The notes below the pieces were generated by a model. The model was not told the DNA's origin and did no database searches. It saw only the letters and a list, made by a program, of their open reading frames with translations. The translations under genes were made by a program, and so were the position numbers. From contig NZ_JAUNVI010000002.1 in the NCBI RefSeq assembly GCF_030537745.1, forward strand, positions 30,748 to 94,747: a stretch of 64,000 bases of DNA, in the 5' to 3' direction. Positions 10,016 through 22,426 of the stretch are shown here, piece after piece; position 1 is the stretch's first letter, and every line of letters starts with the position of its first letter. This stretch comes from Ornithinimicrobium sp. (GTDB lineage Bacteria > Actinomycetota > Actinomycetes > Actinomycetales > Dermatophilaceae).

Positions 10016-10807
10016 CTAACCGCCGTGGTGGTGCTGGTAGCGGCAGATCGAGGCGAAGTCTTCCGCCGAGAGCGAGGCTCCGCCCACGAGAGCGCCGTCG
10101 ACATCTTCCTGCGCCATGATCTCGGCCACGTTCGAGGGCTTGACCGATCCGCCGTAGAGCACCCGCACCGCAGCTGCGACGTCCGCAGCGTAGGTCTGGG
10201 CGATGGCACTGCGGATGGCCGCGCAGACCTCCTGCGCATCGGCAGGAGTGGCGACCTCGCCGGTGCCGATCGCCCAGATGGGCTCGTAGGCGACCGCGAC
10301 CTTGACCATCTGCTCGGCCTCCAGGCCCTGCAGCGCCGCCTTCAGCTGGGCCACGACGTGCGGGACCTGCTCGCCACGCGCCCTGACCTCGAGCGGCTCA
10401 CCCACGCAAAGGATCGGGGTCAGACCGTGCCGCAGCGAGATCAGCAACTTGGCGGCGACCAGCTCGTCGGTCTCCTGGTGGTACTCCCGCCGCTCGCTGT
10501 GCCCGACGAGGACATAGGTGCATCCCAGCTTGGCCAGGAAGGCGGCCGGAATCTCGCCGGTGTAGGCGCCCTCCTCGTGGCGGGACACGTCCTGGGCGCC
10601 GTACTCGAGTCGCATGTTGTCGCCCTGGACCAGTGTCTGGACCGTGCGGAGGTCGGTGAAGGGCGGCAGCACCACCACCTCGACCGACCCGTAGTCATGC
10701 TTGCCGTCCTTGAGCGTCCAGTCCAGCTTCTGCACGAGGTGCGTGGCCTGGAGGTGGTCCAGGTTCATCTTCCAGTTGCCCGCCATGAGCGGGATCCGTG
10801 TCGTCAC
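10016..10807 (-). CDS. tpiA: Triosephosphate isomerase
   Basis: Interconverts dihydroxyacetone phosphate and glyceraldehyde 3-phosphate; 263 residues. Seen: N-terminal LMAGNWKMN with the catalytic lysine, [13 protein letters not shown] with the catalytic histidine, [12 protein letters not shown] with the catalytic glutamate, and [11 protein letters not shown] for phosphate binding. The GTG at 10807 is preferred since GGAGG lies 7 nt upstream, inside the end of pgk. A TTG at 10813 overlapping the pgk stop is possible. Third gene of the gap-pgk-tpiA unit. Confidence 0.96.
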   Translation of the reverse strand: MTTRIPLMAGNWKMNLDHLQATHLVQKLDWTLKDGKHDYGSVEVVVLPPFTDLRTVQTLVQGDNMRLEYGAQDVSRHEEGAYTGEIPAAFLAKLGCTYVLVGHSERREYHQETDELVAAKLLISLRHGLTPILCVGEPLEVRARGEQVPHVVAQLKAALQGLEAEQMVKVAVAYEPIWAIGTGEVATPADAQEVCAAIRSAIAQTYAADVAAAVRVLYGGSVKPSNVAEIMAQEDVDGALVGGASLSAEDFASICRYQHHHGG

Positions 10808-10809
10808 GA

Positions 10810-12021
10810 TCAATCCTCCAGTACGGCAAGTCCGGGCAGTTCTTTACCCTCGAGATACTCCAGGCTCGCCCCACCACCGGTGGAGATGTGCCCGAAGTCA
10901 GAATCGGCATAACCGAAGTCACGCACAGCGGCAGCACTGTCTCCTCCGCCGACGACCGTCATCGCCCCGTCTGCGGTGCGTGCGACCAGGGCCGCCGCGA
11001 CCGCCTTGGTCCCGGAGGCGAAGGGCTCCATCTCAAAGGCACCCATCGGGCCGTTCCAGAAGATGGTCTGCGCGTCGGCGAGCTTGTCGACGAACAGCTT
11101 CTCCGACTCTGGGCCGATGTCCAGGCCCATCTGGTCAGCGGGTATGGAGTCCGCGGGCACCACCTCGTGGGCGGCCTCCGCGGAGAAGGAGTCCGCGACG
11201 ACGATGTCGGTCGGCAGGACGATCTCCACGCCTTGCTCCTGCGCGCTCGCGAGGTAGCCCCTCACGGTCTCGACCTGGTCCTCTTCCAGCAAACTCTTGC
11301 CCACCTCGTGGCCCTGAGCAGCCAAGAACGTGAAGACCATTCCGCCACCGATCAGTAGCCGGTCAGCCACGGTGATCAGCGACTCGATCACACCCAGCTT
11401 GTCGCTGATCTTGGCGCCACCGAGGATCACGACGTAGGGCCGCTCGGGATCTTCCCGCAGCCGGCGCATCACGTCCACCTCGGAGGCGACCAGACCCCCG
11501 GCAGCGTGCGGGAGCAGCCGAGCCACGTCATACACCGATGCTTGCGCACGGTGCACGACGCCGAACCCGTCGGAGACGAAGGCGTCCGCGAGACTCGCGA
11601 GTTGACCTGCGAACTCCGCCCGGTCCTCATCGGACTTTGCGGTCTCCCCCGGGTTGAAGCGGAGGTTCTCCAGGACCAGGACATCGCCGTCGGCCATGCC
11701 GGAGATGGCGGCGGCCGCTTTCGGTCCGACGGTCTCCTCCACGAAGATCACCGCACGTCCGAGCAACTCGCCCAGGCGCGCGGCCACTGGCGCCAGAGAG
11801 TACTTTGGCTCCGGCGTGCCCTTCGGCCGGCCGAGGTGGGCGCACACGACGGTGCGTGCCCCCGCCTCGGCCAGCGCGACGATCGTCGGGACGGACGCGC
11901 GGATCCGGCCGTCATCAGTGATTGTCGCGCCGTCCAGCGGCACGTTGAGGTCGCTGCGGACCAGGACGGTCTTGCCGGCCAGGCCTCCGAGCTCGTCGGC
12001 GAGCTGCTGGATGGTGCGCAC
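10810..12021 (-). CDS. pgk: Phosphoglycerate kinase
   Basis: Makes ATP from 1,3-bisphosphoglycerate; 403 residues. The N-terminal [15 protein letters not shown], the AHLGRPKG substrate loop, [25 protein letters not shown] and the C-terminal [32 protein letters not shown] nucleotide site are all present. GTG start at 12021, only 4 nt after the gap stop, without a strong ribosome site; coupling to gap translation is likely. An in-frame extension upstream overlaps gap and lacks similarity. Confidence 0.97.
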   Translation of the reverse strand: MRTIQQLADELGGLAGKTVLVRSDLNVPLDGATITDDGRIRASVPTIVALAEAGARTVVCAHLGRPKGTPEPKYSLAPVAARLGELLGRAVIFVEETVGPKAAAAISGMADGDVLVLENLRFNPGETAKSDEDRAEFAGQLASLADAFVSDGFGVVHRAQASVYDVARLLPHAAGGLVASEVDVMRRLREDPERPYVVILGGAKISDKLGVIESLITVADRLLIGGGMVFTFLAAQGHEVGKSLLEEDQVETVRGYLASAQEQGVEIVLPTDIVVADSFSAEAAHEVVPADSIPADQMGLDIGPESEKLFVDKLADAQTIFWNGPMGAFEMEPFASGTKAVAAALVARTADGAMTVVGGGDSAAAVRDFGYADSDFGHISTGGGASLEYLEGKELPGLAVLED

Positions 12022-12025
12022 GGCT

Positions 12026-13087
<1,062 letters not shown>

Positions 13088-13176
13088 CTAGTCCAAATCT
13101 ACCGTCACGCACGTCGGCGGCTACCCTCGGGTTCAGCAACGGTCGATGTCCGTCATGGCGGGCCGTGCGGGCCTGC

Positions 13177-14157
13177 TCAGTCCTCGAACATTTCGGGGGT
13201 GAGGTGCGCCTCCGTGCCTTCGACCCCGAGCTCATCGGCCCGCTTGTCGGCCATTGCCAGCAGCCGACGGATCCGTCCGGCGACCGCGTCCTTGGTCATC
13301 GGCGGATCAGCCAGCGTCCCGAGCTCCTCCAGACTGGACTGCTTGTGCTCGAGACGGAGCCGACCGGCGACCCGCAAGTGGTCCGGCACGTCCTCACCCA
13401 GGATCTCCAAGGCCCGCTCCACCCGTGCTCCCGCGGCTACCGCGGCCCGCGCAGAGCGTCGCAGGTTGGCGTCGTCGAAGTTGGCGAGGCGGTTGGCGGT
13501 GGCCCGCACCTCACGGCGCATCCGGCGCTCCTCCCAGGCCAGGACCGCGTCGTGGGCGCCGAGCCGGGTCAGCATCGCACCAATTGCGTCACCGTCGCGC
13601 AGGACCACCCGATCGACGCCGCGGACCTCGCGCGCCTTCGCCTGGATGCCTAGCCGGCGGGCGGCACCGACCAGCGCCAAGGCGGCCTCGGGACCCGGGC
13701 AGGTGACCTCGAGGGCTGAGGATCGGCCCGGTTCGGTGATGGAGCCGTGCGCGAGGAAGGCTCCGCGCCACGCGGCCTCGGCGTCACAGACCGCGGCACC
13801 CACGACGCGCGGCGGCAACCCCCGCACGGGGCGTCCTCGCCCGTCGATCAACCCGGTCTGCCGCGCCAGCGACTCCCCGTCGCCCGTGGCCCGAACGATG
13901 TAGCGGGTGGTCTTACGCAAACCGCCGGGGCTCATGACGACGACCTCGCTGGAGGTGCCGTAGACGTCGGCGATGAAGGCGCGCAGGCGCCGGGCGCTCT
14001 GGGCGGTGTCAAGCTCAGCCTCGATCACGATCCGCCCCCCGACGATGTGCAGACCGCCAGCGAAGCGCAGCATGGTCGATCCCTCTGCCTTGCGGCAGCA
14101 CGTCTTGGTGACCGGCAGCCTGGCCAGCTCGTCCTTCACCCTGGCGGTCATCGCCAC
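13177..14157 (-). CDS. whiA: Sporulation/cell-division transcription factor WhiA
   Basis: DNA-binding protein built of a LAGLIDADG homing-endonuclease-like N-terminal domain and a C-terminal helix-turn-helix. It controls division genes in actinobacteria. Product 326 residues, matching the family. Visible: [14 protein letters not shown]-like start (here [15 protein letters not shown]), [36 protein letters not shown] and [19 protein letters not shown]. The GTG at 14157 gives [11 protein letters not shown], matching the usual MAMT start, with AGGAGG 9 nt upstream. A longer frame opens at 14304 inside the yvcK stop. Next to yvcK and rapZ, as in most Gram-positive genomes. Confidence 0.95.
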   Translation of the reverse strand: MAMTARVKDELARLPVTKTCCRKAEGSTMLRFAGGLHIVGGRIVIEAELDTAQSARRLRAFIADVYGTSSEVVVMSPGGLRKTTRYIVRATGDGESLARQTGLIDGRGRPVRGLPPRVVGAAVCDAEAAWRGAFLAHGSITEPGRSSALEVTCPGPEAALALVGAARRLGIQAKAREVRGVDRVVLRDGDAIGAMLTRLGAHDAVLAWEERRMRREVRATANRLANFDDANLRRSARAAVAAGARVERALEILGEDVPDHLRVAGRLRLEHKQSSLEELGTLADPPMTKDAVAGRIRRLLAMADKRADELGVEGTEAHLTPEMFED

Positions 14158-14300
14158 AGCGCTCATCCTCCTGGAAGACTTCTTGACAGGTCGCCCCGTC
14201 ATCGCGTTCGGCAGGCCACTGCGAGTGTCCTGGGTTGCCGGGGCCGGTGTGGATCCGGCACCCGTCGAGTGGACGGGCGCCGGTCCGGGCCGCGCGCCGG

Positions 14301-15260
14301 TCACAGTCCCACCGTCAGCACATCGCGGTAGGCCGCGGCCAGTCGCAGCGTGTCGTGCGCTCCGGGGGTAGCCATCTTACGGACGCCGGAGAGCACGAGC
14401 GTGGCCCCCACCCCATCCACAGCGGCGTCCAGCGCGGCCCGCTCCTCGTCGGAACGGAGCACGTCCGGGTCCGCGATCACGTAGTCGAACGCCAGCCCGG
14501 GGGCGTGCGCGGTGATCGCCTCGACGTGCTCGGCCACGGTGTAACCGGTGGCTTCGTCGTCGGTGAGGCTGACGTTGAGCGTCAGCACTCGCAGGGCCGG
14601 CGTGTTGGTCAGAGCTTCACGCAGGTCAGGGACCAGCAGGTGCGGCATCACTGAGGTGAACCACGATCCTGGACCCAGCACCACCATGTCAGCGAGCTTG
14701 ATCGACTCAAGCGCCTCCGGGCAGGCAGGCGGCGCGTCTGGGAGCAACCGGATCGAGACGACCTTGCCCGGATGGCCGGCCACCTGCGACTGCCCCCGGA
14801 TGGTCTCCTCCCGGACTGTGCCATCCAGGTCCTGGGTCTGCATGATGGCTTCGATGCTGAGGGGGACCAGGGACATCGGCAGCACCCGTCCACGGGTGTT
14901 GAGCAGGCGACCGACCAGGTCCAGCCCGCGCACCTCCTGCTGGGGCAGCAGGTCCCACAGTGCGCTGATCAGCAAGTTGCCGAGAGCATGCCCCGCGAGC
15001 TCACCGGTGCCGCCAAAGCGGTGCTGCAGGACAGCCGACCACTGATTGCCCCACGCTGTGTCTTCGCACAACGCAGCTAGGGCCATACGCAGGTCGCCGG
15101 GGGGCAGGATATCGAACTGCTCGCGCAGGCGTCCGCTCGATCCGCCGTCATCGGCGACGGTGACGACGGCCGTGATGTCATCGCTGCTGTGCCGCAGCGC
15201 TTGCAGAGATGCAGAGAGCCCATGGCCTCCTCCCAGAGCGACGATCCGGGGACGCTTCAT
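14301..15260 (-). CDS. yvcK: Gluconeogenesis factor YvcK/CofD-like protein
   Basis: CofD-fold protein binding UDP-sugars, linked to cell-wall and central-carbon control in Gram-positive bacteria; 319 residues. N-terminal [18 protein letters not shown] and [14 protein letters not shown], then the DLRMALAAL region and [19 protein letters not shown], are family signatures. ATG start overlaps the rapZ stop by 4 nt, so translation is coupled. The rapZ-yvcK-whiA triplet is strongly conserved. Confidence 0.95.
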   Translation of the reverse strand: MKRPRIVALGGGHGLSASLQALRHSSDDITAVVTVADDGGSSGRLREQFDILPPGDLRMALAALCEDTAWGNQWSAVLQHRFGGTGELAGHALGNLLISALWDLLPQQEVRGLDLVGRLLNTRGRVLPMSLVPLSIEAIMQTQDLDGTVREETIRGQSQVAGHPGKVVSIRLLPDAPPACPEALESIKLADMVVLGPGSWFTSVMPHLLVPDLREALTNTPALRVLTLNVSLTDDEATGYTVAEHVEAITAHAPGLAFDYVIADPDVLRSDEERAALDAAVDGVGATLVLSGVRKMATPGAHDTLRLAAAYRDVLTVGL

Positions 15261-16204
15261 TCGCGCCCCAGATCCCTGTGGAAGGCCGTCAGTTGGGCGC
15301 CCAGGTCGGTGATGTCGGACAGCCGCCGGGCCAGTTCCTCGGCAGCGGCCACCGAGCGATGCTTCCCGCCCGTACAGCCGAGCGCCACCGTGAAATAGCG
15401 GCGTCCTTCAAGGAGGTAACCCTGCACCGCGACCCTGATCAGCTGCTCCGCGTGGGCCAGATAGTCCACTGCCAGTTGCTGCCCCAGGACGAAGTCACGC
15501 ACCGCGGCGTCCTTGCCGGTGTAGGGCCGCAGCTCCGGGTCCCAGTAGGGGTTGGGCAAGAAGCGGAGGTCGAGCACGACGTCCGCGTCCAAGGGGATGC
15601 CGTATTTGAAACCAAAGGACATCAGCGCCAGACGAAGGCGGACGGCGTCGTCCGCGCTGAGCAGCGAGTCGATCTTGGCGGTCAACTGATGCACGTTGTA
15701 ATTGCTGGTGTCCACGATGACGTCCGCGTCGGAGTGCAGTTGCGCCAACATCCGGCGCTCCCGACGGATACCGTCCAGGAGCAGGCCCTCCCCCTGCAGC
15801 GGGTGCGGTCGGCGCACCGCGTCGAAGCGTCGCACCAGCGCTTCATCGGACGCGTCCACGAACACGACTCGCGGACGCCAGCCGGACGTGGTCAACAACT
15901 TCAGGGCGCGGGCGAGCTCGACGGTGAAGTCTCGGCTGCGCACGTCCACGATGGCCGCCACCTTTTGACGCTTCGGGTCGTCCTCTGTCACTTTCATCAG
16001 ACTGGGGATCATGGTGGGAGGCAGATTGTCCACGACATACCACCCGCGGTCTTCCAGCACGTCACCTGCAGTCGTCCGTCCGGCGCCCGACATCCCGGTC
16101 AGGATGACGACCTCGTTGCGCCCTGGCGGCGGGTCGTGCACGGGTGTCCCCTCCCTCGGTGCTTGGCCGGGCTCCGTGCTCCGGAGGGTCATCGCCGGCT
16201 CCAT
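15257..16204 (-). CDS. rapZ: RapZ-type RNase adapter/nucleotide-binding protein
   Basis: P-loop ATPase/GTPase of the YvcJ/RapZ family; 315 residues. The Walker A motif is ILTGMSGAGRTTAGDVLED (about 34-52), where the usual Lys is Arg as often found in actinobacteria. Next come the YVVDNLPPTMI motif, the IVDVRSRDF strand, the MSFGFKYGIPLDADVVLDLR signature and the C-terminal ALGCTGGKHRSVA phosphate-binding motif. Downstream of uvrC and overlapping yvcK. The enterobacterial GlmZ role is not assumed here. Confidence 0.94.
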   Translation of the reverse strand: MEPAMTLRSTEPGQAPREGTPVHDPPPGRNEVVILTGMSGAGRTTAGDVLEDRGWYVVDNLPPTMIPSLMKVTEDDPKRQKVAAIVDVRSRDFTVELARALKLLTTSGWRPRVVFVDASDEALVRRFDAVRRPHPLQGEGLLLDGIRRERRMLAQLHSDADVIVDTSNYNVHQLTAKIDSLLSADDAVRLRLALMSFGFKYGIPLDADVVLDLRFLPNPYWDPELRPYTGKDAAVRDFVLGQQLAVDYLAHAEQLIRVAVQGYLLEGRRYFTVALGCTGGKHRSVAAAEELARRLSDITDLGAQLTAFHRDLGRE

Positions 16205-16238
16205 CCTGTCGTCGGTTCGGTCGCGAAGTTATCGAGGG

Positions 16239-18197
16239 TCAGTCGAAAACCTCTCCTGTGCTCAGGTTAACCGCCGAAGGCTGCACGGTGCCCTGAAGCC
16301 TGGCGAGGACCGCTGCCGCGACTGCCGCTCCGACACCAGGAACCTCCACCAGCTCCTCGAGCTCGGCGCGACGAAGGCGTTTGACCGACCCGAAGCGCGC
16401 CAAAAGTGCCTGCCGTCGCGCCGGCCCGAGCCCGGGGATCCCGTCCAGCTCGCTGACGGTCATCGACTTGGATCGCCGCTGGCGGTGGAAGGTATTGGCG
16501 AAGCGGTGCGCCTCATCGCGGACACGTTGCAGCAGGTAGAGGCCCTCGCTCGTCCGCGGCAGGACGATGGGGAACTCCTGGCCCGGCACCCAGACCTCTT
16601 CCAGCCGCTTGGCTAGCCCGATCACCGTGACGTCATTGACTCCAACGTCGGTGAGGGCCGCCTGCGCGGCGTTGACCTGTGGCAGACCGCCATCGACGAC
16701 GACCAAGTTGGGTGGGTAACGGAACTTGGTGTGCCTGACCTCATCGGTGGGGGCGGCCCCATCAAGGTCCGCCGCAGGGCTGGAGACGGAGTCGTCGGAG
16801 GGCGACGGTGCCTGGACGAGGTGCCGGAAGCGGCGGGTCAGCACTTCATGCATCGCCGCCGTGTCGTCACCGGTCCCCTCCCGGACGATGAACCGGCGGT
16901 ACTCGGACTTACGTGGCAGGCCGTCCTCGAAGACGACCATGGAGCCCACGACATCCGTCCCCTGGACGTGGCTAATGTCGAAGGACTCGATCCGCAACGG
17001 TGCGTCCTCTAGGTCCAACTGGTCCTGCAGCTCCTGCAGCGCCTGTGAGCGCAGCGTCAGGTCCCCCGACCGCGCCACTTTGTGTCGCGCCAAGGCTTGT
17101 TGGGCGTTGCGGGCGACCGTCTGCATCAGGGTCCTTTTGTCCCCGCGCTGCGGGACGCGGACCTTGACGTTGGAGCCGCGCAGCTGGGAAAGCCAGTCCT
17201 GCAGATCGGCGACTTCCGTAGGGAGCACGGGGACCAGCACCTCCCGCGGGACGTTCTCCCCGCGTTCGCCACCGTAGACCTGCTGGAGCAGGTGCTCGAC
17301 GATGGAGTCCAGGCTCTCGGCGCCCTTCTCGCTCACCCAGCCCCGCTGGCCCCGGATGCGCCCACCGCGCACGTGGAACACCTGGACCGCGACCTCCAGC
17401 TCGTCGTCAGCCAGGGCGAAGACGTCGGCATCGGTGGGGTCCGGGAGCACCACTGCAGACCTCTCGAGCGCGCGACGCAGCGCCGCGATGTCATCGCGCA
17501 TCCTGGCCGCCGTCTCGAAATCAAGCCCGGCGGACGCCTGGCGCATCCGCTCCTCAAGTCGCTTGACGAAGCGTTGTGTGTCGCCGGCCATGAAGTCGCA
17601 GAAGTCTTCGGCAATCTCGCGGTGTTCCTCGACGGTGACCCTGCCGACACACGGGGCCGAGCACTTGTCGATGTAGCCGAGCAGGCACGGACGACCAGCC
17701 TGCTCTGCGCGGCGGAAGACCCCCTTGGAACAGGTCCGCAGGGGGAAGACCGGCAGCAACGTGTCGAGGGTCTCGCGGATCGCCCAGGCGTGCGTGTAGG
17801 GACCGAAGTAGCGAGTGCCGGGGCGCTTGGCTCCGCGCATCACCTGGGCGCGAGGGAAGTCCTCCCCCAGCGTGACCGCCAGATAGGGGTAGGACTTGTC
17901 GTCGCGGTACTTGACGTTGAACCGCGGGTCGAACTCCTTGATCCAGGAGTACTCCAGCTGGAGCGCCTCGACCTCGTTGCGCACCACCGTCCACTCGACG
18001 CTCGCGCCGGTAGTGACCATCTGTCGAGTGCGGGGATGCAGCGATGCTGGATCCTGGAAGTAGCTCGACAGCCGAGAACGCAACGACCGGGCCTTGCCCA
18101 CGTAGATGACGCGCCCGTGCTGGTCGCGGAACCGGTAGACCCCCGGCTCGGTCGGGATCTCCCCCGGTCCAGGGCGATAGCTGGAGGGGTCAGCCAC
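16239..18197 (-). CDS. uvrC: Excinuclease ABC subunit C
   Basis: Dual-incision nuclease of nucleotide excision repair; 652 residues. Order of domains: GIY-YIG nuclease ([25 protein letters not shown], residues 19-43), Cys-rich region with [20 protein letters not shown]/UvrB-binding motif (about 210-245), RNase H-like 5'-incision domain ([21 protein letters not shown] and [12 protein letters not shown]), and tandem helix-hairpin-helix at the C-terminus ([30 protein letters not shown]). GTG start; overlaps the Rieske gene stop by 8 nt. uvrA lies two genes upstream. Confidence 0.97.
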   Translation of the reverse strand: MADPSSYRPGPGEIPTEPGVYRFRDQHGRVIYVGKARSLRSRLSSYFQDPASLHPRTRQMVTTGASVEWTVVRNEVEALQLEYSWIKEFDPRFNVKYRDDKSYPYLAVTLGEDFPRAQVMRGAKRPGTRYFGPYTHAWAIRETLDTLLPVFPLRTCSKGVFRRAEQAGRPCLLGYIDKCSAPCVGRVTVEEHREIAEDFCDFMAGDTQRFVKRLEERMRQASAGLDFETAARMRDDIAALRRALERSAVVLPDPTDADVFALADDELEVAVQVFHVRGGRIRGQRGWVSEKGAESLDSIVEHLLQQVYGGERGENVPREVLVPVLPTEVADLQDWLSQLRGSNVKVRVPQRGDKRTLMQTVARNAQQALARHKVARSGDLTLRSQALQELQDQLDLEDAPLRIESFDISHVQGTDVVGSMVVFEDGLPRKSEYRRFIVREGTGDDTAAMHEVLTRRFRHLVQAPSPSDDSVSSPAADLDGAAPTDEVRHTKFRYPPNLVVVDGGLPQVNAAQAALTDVGVNDVTVIGLAKRLEEVWVPGQEFPIVLPRTSEGLYLLQRVRDEAHRFANTFHRQRRSKSMTVSELDGIPGLGPARRQALLARFGSVKRLRRAELEELVEVPGVGAAVAAAVLARLQGTVQPSAVNLSTGEVFD

Positions 18198-18609
18198 CGA
18201 TCACGATCTCCTCGCCCTCCACGGTGGACGGCTTCACGGTCAGGCCGCGGGGAGCGGGCCCCGCGATCAGGCCGCCGGTGGCGGCGTCAAAGATGCTTCC
18301 GTGGCACGGGCACACCAGCTGGCCGTCCTTGACCGTGGACACCGCGCAGCCCTGGTGGGGGCAGGTCGAGTCGAACACGATGAAGGTCGCGTCGGCAGGG
18401 TGGCTCACGATGAGCTTGTGCTCGCTGTCGTAGCTGGTCTTGCCGACCGCCACCGCCGAGGTAGGGATCCGGAGCGTCCCGTCGGGCGCGGTCGTGGCGG
18501 CCGGTGCGGAGTCTGCAGCGCCGCAGGACGCGAGGAGAGGGCCCGCGACAAGAATCAGACCACCGGCTTGGAGAAGGTGACGGCGGCAGCAGGTGACGGG
18601 CTGGTCCAT
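18190..18609 (-). CDS. Rieske [2Fe-2S] protein, Tat/lipoprotein type
   Basis: Small secreted iron-sulfur protein, 139 residues. The N-terminus has [10 protein letters not shown] followed by a hydrophobic stretch and the lipobox LLASC, giving a Tat-like signal with a predicted lipidated cysteine. The Rieske ligands are CPHQGC (about 85-90) and CPCHGS (about 104-109). ATG at 18609 is chosen because GAGGAG lies 7 nt upstream. It sits between uvrA (10 nt downstream of its stop) and uvrC (8-nt overlap), so it is co-transcribed with repair genes. Partner unknown; a stand-alone electron carrier is possible. I do not assign it to the bc1 complex because it lacks the multi-helix N-terminus of actinobacterial QcrA. 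Confidence 0.87.
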   Translation of the reverse strand: MDQPVTCCRRHLLQAGGLILVAGPLLASCGAADSAPAATTAPDGTLRIPTSAVAVGKTSYDSEHKLIVSHPADATFIVFDSTCPHQGCAVSTVKDGQLVCPCHGSIFDAATGGLIAGPAPRGLTVKPSTVEGEEIVIGG

Positions 18610-18619
18610 GGCAAACTCC

Positions 18620-21574
18620 TCAGGCACTCGTACGTCGGTTGGTGGCGAGCAAGGGGGCCAGGAACCGGCCCGTGTAACTGGTTGGGTGCGAGGCCACCTT
18701 CTCGGGCGTTCCTTCGACGACGACGCTACCCCCGCCGTTGCCCCCTTCGGGACCCATGTCCACGATCCAGTCGGCAGACTTGATCACGTCGAGGTTGTGC
18801 TCGATCACGAGCACGGTGTTGCCCTTGTCGACCAGGCCCTGGAGGACGCCAAGCAGTCGCCGGATGTCCTCGAAGTGCAGTCCGGTCGTCGGCTCGTCGA
18901 GGACGTAGATCGTCCGCCCGGTCGAGCGCTTCTGCAGCTCGGCCGCGAGCTTGACACGCTGCGCCTCACCACCGGACAGCGTCGTGGCCGGCTGGCCCAG
19001 GCGCACATAGCCCAGTCCGACCTGGACAAGCGTGGTCAGGTGGCGGCTGATCACCGGGACTGCCGCGAAGAACTCCGAGGCTTCCTCGATGGGCATGTCC
19101 AGCACCTCGGCGATGGTCTTGCCCTTGAAGTGGACCTCGAGGGTCTCGCGGTTGTAGCGCTTGCCGTTGCAGACCTCGCAGGGGACGTAGACGTCCGGCA
19201 AGAAGTTCATCTCGATCTTGAGGGTGCCGTCTCCGGAGCAGGCCTCGCAGCGTCCGCCCTTGACGTTGAAGCTGAACCGGCCCGGCAGGTAGCCCCGCAC
19301 CTTGGCTTCCTGGGTCGAAGCGAAGAGCTTGCGGACGTGGTCGAAGACGCCGGTGTAGGTGGCGGGGTTGCTCCGCGGGGTTCGCCCGATCGGGCTCTGG
19401 TCGACGTGCACGACCTTGTCCAGCTGGTGCAGCCCTTCGACCTTGCGGTGCCGGCCCGGCACGTGCCGCGCACCATTGAGCTGGTTGGCCATGACGTGGT
19501 AGAGGATGTCGTTGACCAGCGTCGACTTGCCCGAGCCTGAGACTCCCGTGATCGCGACCAGGTTGCCCAGCGGGAAAGACACGTCAATGTTGTGAAGGTT
19601 GTGCTCGCGGGCACCTCGGACCGTGACGAGCCGTCCGTCCTGGGGACGGCGCGAGGTCGGGGTCGGGATGGCCTTTCGTCCCGAAAGGTATTGCCCGGTC
19701 AGGGACGTCTTGTGGGTCAGCAGGTCAGCGACCGTGCCGCTGTGCACCACTTCACCACCGTGCTCGCCGGCACCCGGCCCGATGTCGACGACCCAGTCAG
19801 CGGTCGCGATCGTGTCCTCGTCGTGCTCGACGACGATCAGGGTGTTGCCGAGGTCACGCAGCCGGGTCAGCGTCTCGATCAGACGGTGGTTGTCGCGCTG
19901 GTGCAGGCCGATGCTGGGCTCGTCAAGCACGTAGAGGACCCCGACCAGTCCAGAACCGATCTGGGTCGCCAGCCGGATGCGCTGCGCCTCGCCGCCGGAC
20001 AAGGTCCCGGCGGGACGGTCGAGCGAGAGATAGTCCAGGCCCACGTCGAGGAGGAAGCCCAGCCGCGCCGCGATCTCCCGGTTGACCTGGCCTGCGATCG
20101 AGGACTCGCGCTGTGTGTAGGCCACTCCATCGAGAAACTCCGCACATTCATCGATGGGCAGCGCGCAGACCTCGGAGATGTTCTTGCCACCGATGAGCAC
20201 GGCCAGGATCTCTGGCTTCAGGCGAGCCCCGTGGCAGGCCGGGCAGGGCACTCGCCGCATCAGGCTCTCGTAGCGCTCTCGACTGTTTTGCGAGTCGGTC
20301 TCCATATGCTTGCGCTTGACGTAAGGGACGACGCCCTCGAACCCCGTCGAGTAGCTCCGCTCCCGCCCAAATCGGTTCTTGTAGCGGACATGCACCTTGT
20401 GCTGGTAGCCGTGCAGGATCGCTTCCTTGGCCCGTGCCGGCAACTGCCGCCACGGCACCTCGAGCCGAAATTTCAGATCATCGGCCAGCCCCCCCAGGAC
20501 CCGTCTGTAGTAGTCATTCAGGCCGGCGGTCGTCGACCAGGGGATGATCGCGCCCTCCGCGATGGAGGTGTCCTCCCCGCGGATCACCAACTCAGGGTCG
20601 ACCTCCAGCTCAGAACCGATGCCGGTACAGACCGGGCAGGCCCCGAACGGGCTGTTGAACGAGAAACTGCGCGGCTCGAGGTCGTCCACGCTGAGGGGGT
20701 GGTCGTTGGGGCAGGACATCCGCTCGGAGAACCGCCGCTCGTGGGGCAGCACCTCCCCGGAAGCGTCCGTGGGCACCGGCCGATCGCCGACCGGTGCCCC
20801 CCCCTCGACGGGCACATCGATGAACTCGGCCACGACGATCCCGTCTGCCAGGCGCAGCGCCGTCTCGACGGAGTCGGTCAGCCGGCGGGCATAGGCCGTG
20901 TCCGTCGAGCCGTCGGCAGCCGACTTGGCGACGAGGCGATCGACGACGACCTCGATGGTGTGCTTGCGCTGCTTCTCCAGCGTGGGCGGCGCACTCAGCG
21001 TGATGACCTCCCCGTCGACTCGCGCCCGGGAAAAACCGGACGTCTGCAGCTCCTCGAACAGATCGACGAACTCGCCCTTGCGGCCACGCACGACGGGGGC
21101 GAGCAACTGGTAGCGGGTGCGCTCGGGCAGCTCGAGCAACCGGTCGACGATCTGTGACGTGGTCTGGCGCTCCACCGGCTCCATACACACGGGACAGTGA
21201 GGCCGCCCGACGCGGGCGAACAGCAACCGGAGGTAGTCATACACCTCGGTGATGGTGCCGACCGTGGAGCGTGGGTTGCGGTTGGTCGACTTCTGGTCGA
21301 TAGACACCGCGGGAGACAGGCCCTCGATGAAGTCGACGTCCGGCTTGTCCATCTGACCCAGAAACATCCGGGCGTAGGCCGACAGCGACTCGACGTAGCG
21401 GCGCTGTCCCTCGGCGAAGATGGTGTCGAAGGCGAGGCTGGACTTGCCCGAGCCGGACAGCCCGGTGAAGACGACGAAGGCATCACGGGGGATGTCGACC
21501 GTGACGTTCTTGAGGTTGTGCTCCCGCGCACCCTGAACCACGATCCGGTCGTGGCGAGGTCGGGAGGTAGGCAT
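18620..21574 (-). CDS. uvrA: Excinuclease ABC subunit A
   Basis: Damage-sensing ATPase of nucleotide excision repair; 984 residues. Two ABC modules: Walker [21 protein letters not shown] near the N-terminus and [19 protein letters not shown] in the second half, each with an LSGGEAQR signature and VLDEPS/TTGLH Walker B. Zinc sites CPVCTGIG and [14 protein letters not shown]...[10 protein letters not shown] are intact. ATG at 21574 ([20 protein letters not shown]) chosen for similarity; the frame extends 16 codons further up. A TACAGT hexamer at about 21594-21599 may be its -10. Confidence 0.97.
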   Translation of the reverse strand: MPTSRPRHDRIVVQGAREHNLKNVTVDIPRDAFVVFTGLSGSGKSSLAFDTIFAEGQRRYVESLSAYARMFLGQMDKPDVDFIEGLSPAVSIDQKSTNRNPRSTVGTITEVYDYLRLLFARVGRPHCPVCMEPVERQTTSQIVDRLLELPERTRYQLLAPVVRGRKGEFVDLFEELQTSGFSRARVDGEVITLSAPPTLEKQRKHTIEVVVDRLVAKSAADGSTDTAYARRLTDSVETALRLADGIVVAEFIDVPVEGGAPVGDRPVPTDASGEVLPHERRFSERMSCPNDHPLSVDDLEPRSFSFNSPFGACPVCTGIGSELEVDPELVIRGEDTSIAEGAIIPWSTTAGLNDYYRRVLGGLADDLKFRLEVPWRQLPARAKEAILHGYQHKVHVRYKNRFGRERSYSTGFEGVVPYVKRKHMETDSQNSRERYESLMRRVPCPACHGARLKPEILAVLIGGKNISEVCALPIDECAEFLDGVAYTQRESSIAGQVNREIAARLGFLLDVGLDYLSLDRPAGTLSGGEAQRIRLATQIGSGLVGVLYVLDEPSIGLHQRDNHRLIETLTRLRDLGNTLIVVEHDEDTIATADWVVDIGPGAGEHGGEVVHSGTVADLLTHKTSLTGQYLSGRKAIPTPTSRRPQDGRLVTVRGAREHNLHNIDVSFPLGNLVAITGVSGSGKSTLVNDILYHVMANQLNGARHVPGRHRKVEGLHQLDKVVHVDQSPIGRTPRSNPATYTGVFDHVRKLFASTQEAKVRGYLPGRFSFNVKGGRCEACSGDGTLKIEMNFLPDVYVPCEVCNGKRYNRETLEVHFKGKTIAEVLDMPIEEASEFFAAVPVISRHLTTLVQVGLGYVRLGQPATTLSGGEAQRVKLAAELQKRSTGRTIYVLDEPTTGLHFEDIRRLLGVLQGLVDKGNTVLVIEHNLDVIKSADWIVDMGPEGGNGGGSVVVEGTPEKVASHPTSYTGRFLAPLLATNRRTSA

Positions 21575-21640
21575 GACTGTTGGCACTACCTCACTGTAGA
21601 TCGCCGCACTGACACACCCCACATCCGAGCGATCTCGCCC

Positions 21641-22342
21641 TCAGCCGTGCAGCGCAGACCCGACTGCACGGGCCGCAGCGACGACCTGCTCTCCCAAGTC
21701 TGGGGTGGGTGCCGCGCCGACGAAGACGATGGCGATCGCACCGACGCAGCGACCACTACCGTCGTGAATTGGCGCTGCGCAGGAGCGGTAGTCGGGGATG
21801 ACCTCACCGTGCGACTGTGCCCACCCGCGACCGCGGGCCAGCGTGATCTCGGGGCGCTCCCCGGCTTGCGGCTCCTCGCCGGCGAGGATCGCTAGGCCGG
21901 GCGCACCTTGGGTGATCGGGTGCTGCACCCCCGGCCGGTAGGCGATGTGAGCCATCGTCGTCCGCGGCTCCTCGACGTGCACAGTCAGCGCGAGCTGGCC
22001 TTCCGGCACTACCAGAAAAGCGGTCCTGCCGGTGCGTTCGGCCAGCTCCACGAGCCTGGGAGCTGCCACGTCGCGCAGAGTGGAGGCGACCCCGCGGGCA
22101 AGCACCGCCAGCCGCGCGCCGACGACGTATCTGCCGTCCTCCCCACGCACGATGAATCCTCGGTGCTCGAGGGTGCGCACCATCCGATAGGTGATCGACC
22201 GGTGCAGTCCCGCACGCTCGGCGATCTCGATGACGCTCAACGGCGACGCAGCCCCCGCGAGGATCTCGAGGGTATGCAGTCCCCGATCGAGGGTCTGCGA
22301 CCCGACGCCTTGGGGCAGTGGTGCGCGCGTGTCCCTTGTCAT
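21641..22342 (-). CDS. IclR-family transcriptional regulator
   Basis: 233 residues: winged helix-turn-helix (residues about 15-75, TLDRGLHTLEILAG...LHRSITYRMVRTLEHRGFI) and the IclR effector-binding domain (about 90-230) with the C-terminal signature DYRSCAAPIHDGSGRCVGAIAI. IclR proteins usually sense aromatic or small organic acids and control a divergent catabolic operon. This gene is divergent from the LIV-type importer and hydroxylase genes, 84 bp away, so it is the likely local regulator. ATG start. Ligand unknown. Confidence 0.93.
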   Translation of the reverse strand: MTRDTRAPLPQGVGSQTLDRGLHTLEILAGAASPLSVIEIAERAGLHRSITYRMVRTLEHRGFIVRGEDGRYVVGARLAVLARGVASTLRDVAAPRLVELAERTGRTAFLVVPEGQLALTVHVEEPRTTMAHIAYRPGVQHPITQGAPGLAILAGEEPQAGERPEITLARGRGWAQSHGEVIPDYRSCAAPIHDGSGRCVGAIAIVFVGAAPTPDLGEQVVAAARAVGSALHG

Positions 22343-22359
22343 GGCGTCTGCTGACCTCT

Positions 22360-22426
22360 AGTCTCTTGAGTATTCGACAACCGAACGTGCTGCTCGACTA
22401 TAGAGCTCCCAAAGTGAGGAATCGCA
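22360..22426 (+). promoter_or_regulatory. Divergent promoter/operator region between IclR and the importer
   Basis: The spacer between the two divergent starts is only 84 bp, so operator and promoters must overlap. A TATAGA hexamer at 22399-22404 is a plausible -10 for the importer, with the ribosome site GTGAGGA at 22414-22420. Two TCGAC pentamers about 20 bp apart (around 22374 and 22394) are repeated elements that could be regulator contacts. The operator assignment is inference. Confidence 0.4.

Noticed and set aside
19592-21157. 521-codon frame on the plus strand inside uvrA
   Set aside because: Fully antisense to a complete uvrA with intact motifs; no domain seen.
21575-21640. SOS (LexA) box search upstream of uvrA
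   Set aside because: No good TCGAAC-N4-GTTCGA-type palindrome was found in the 66-bp spacer. The same holds for uvrB.
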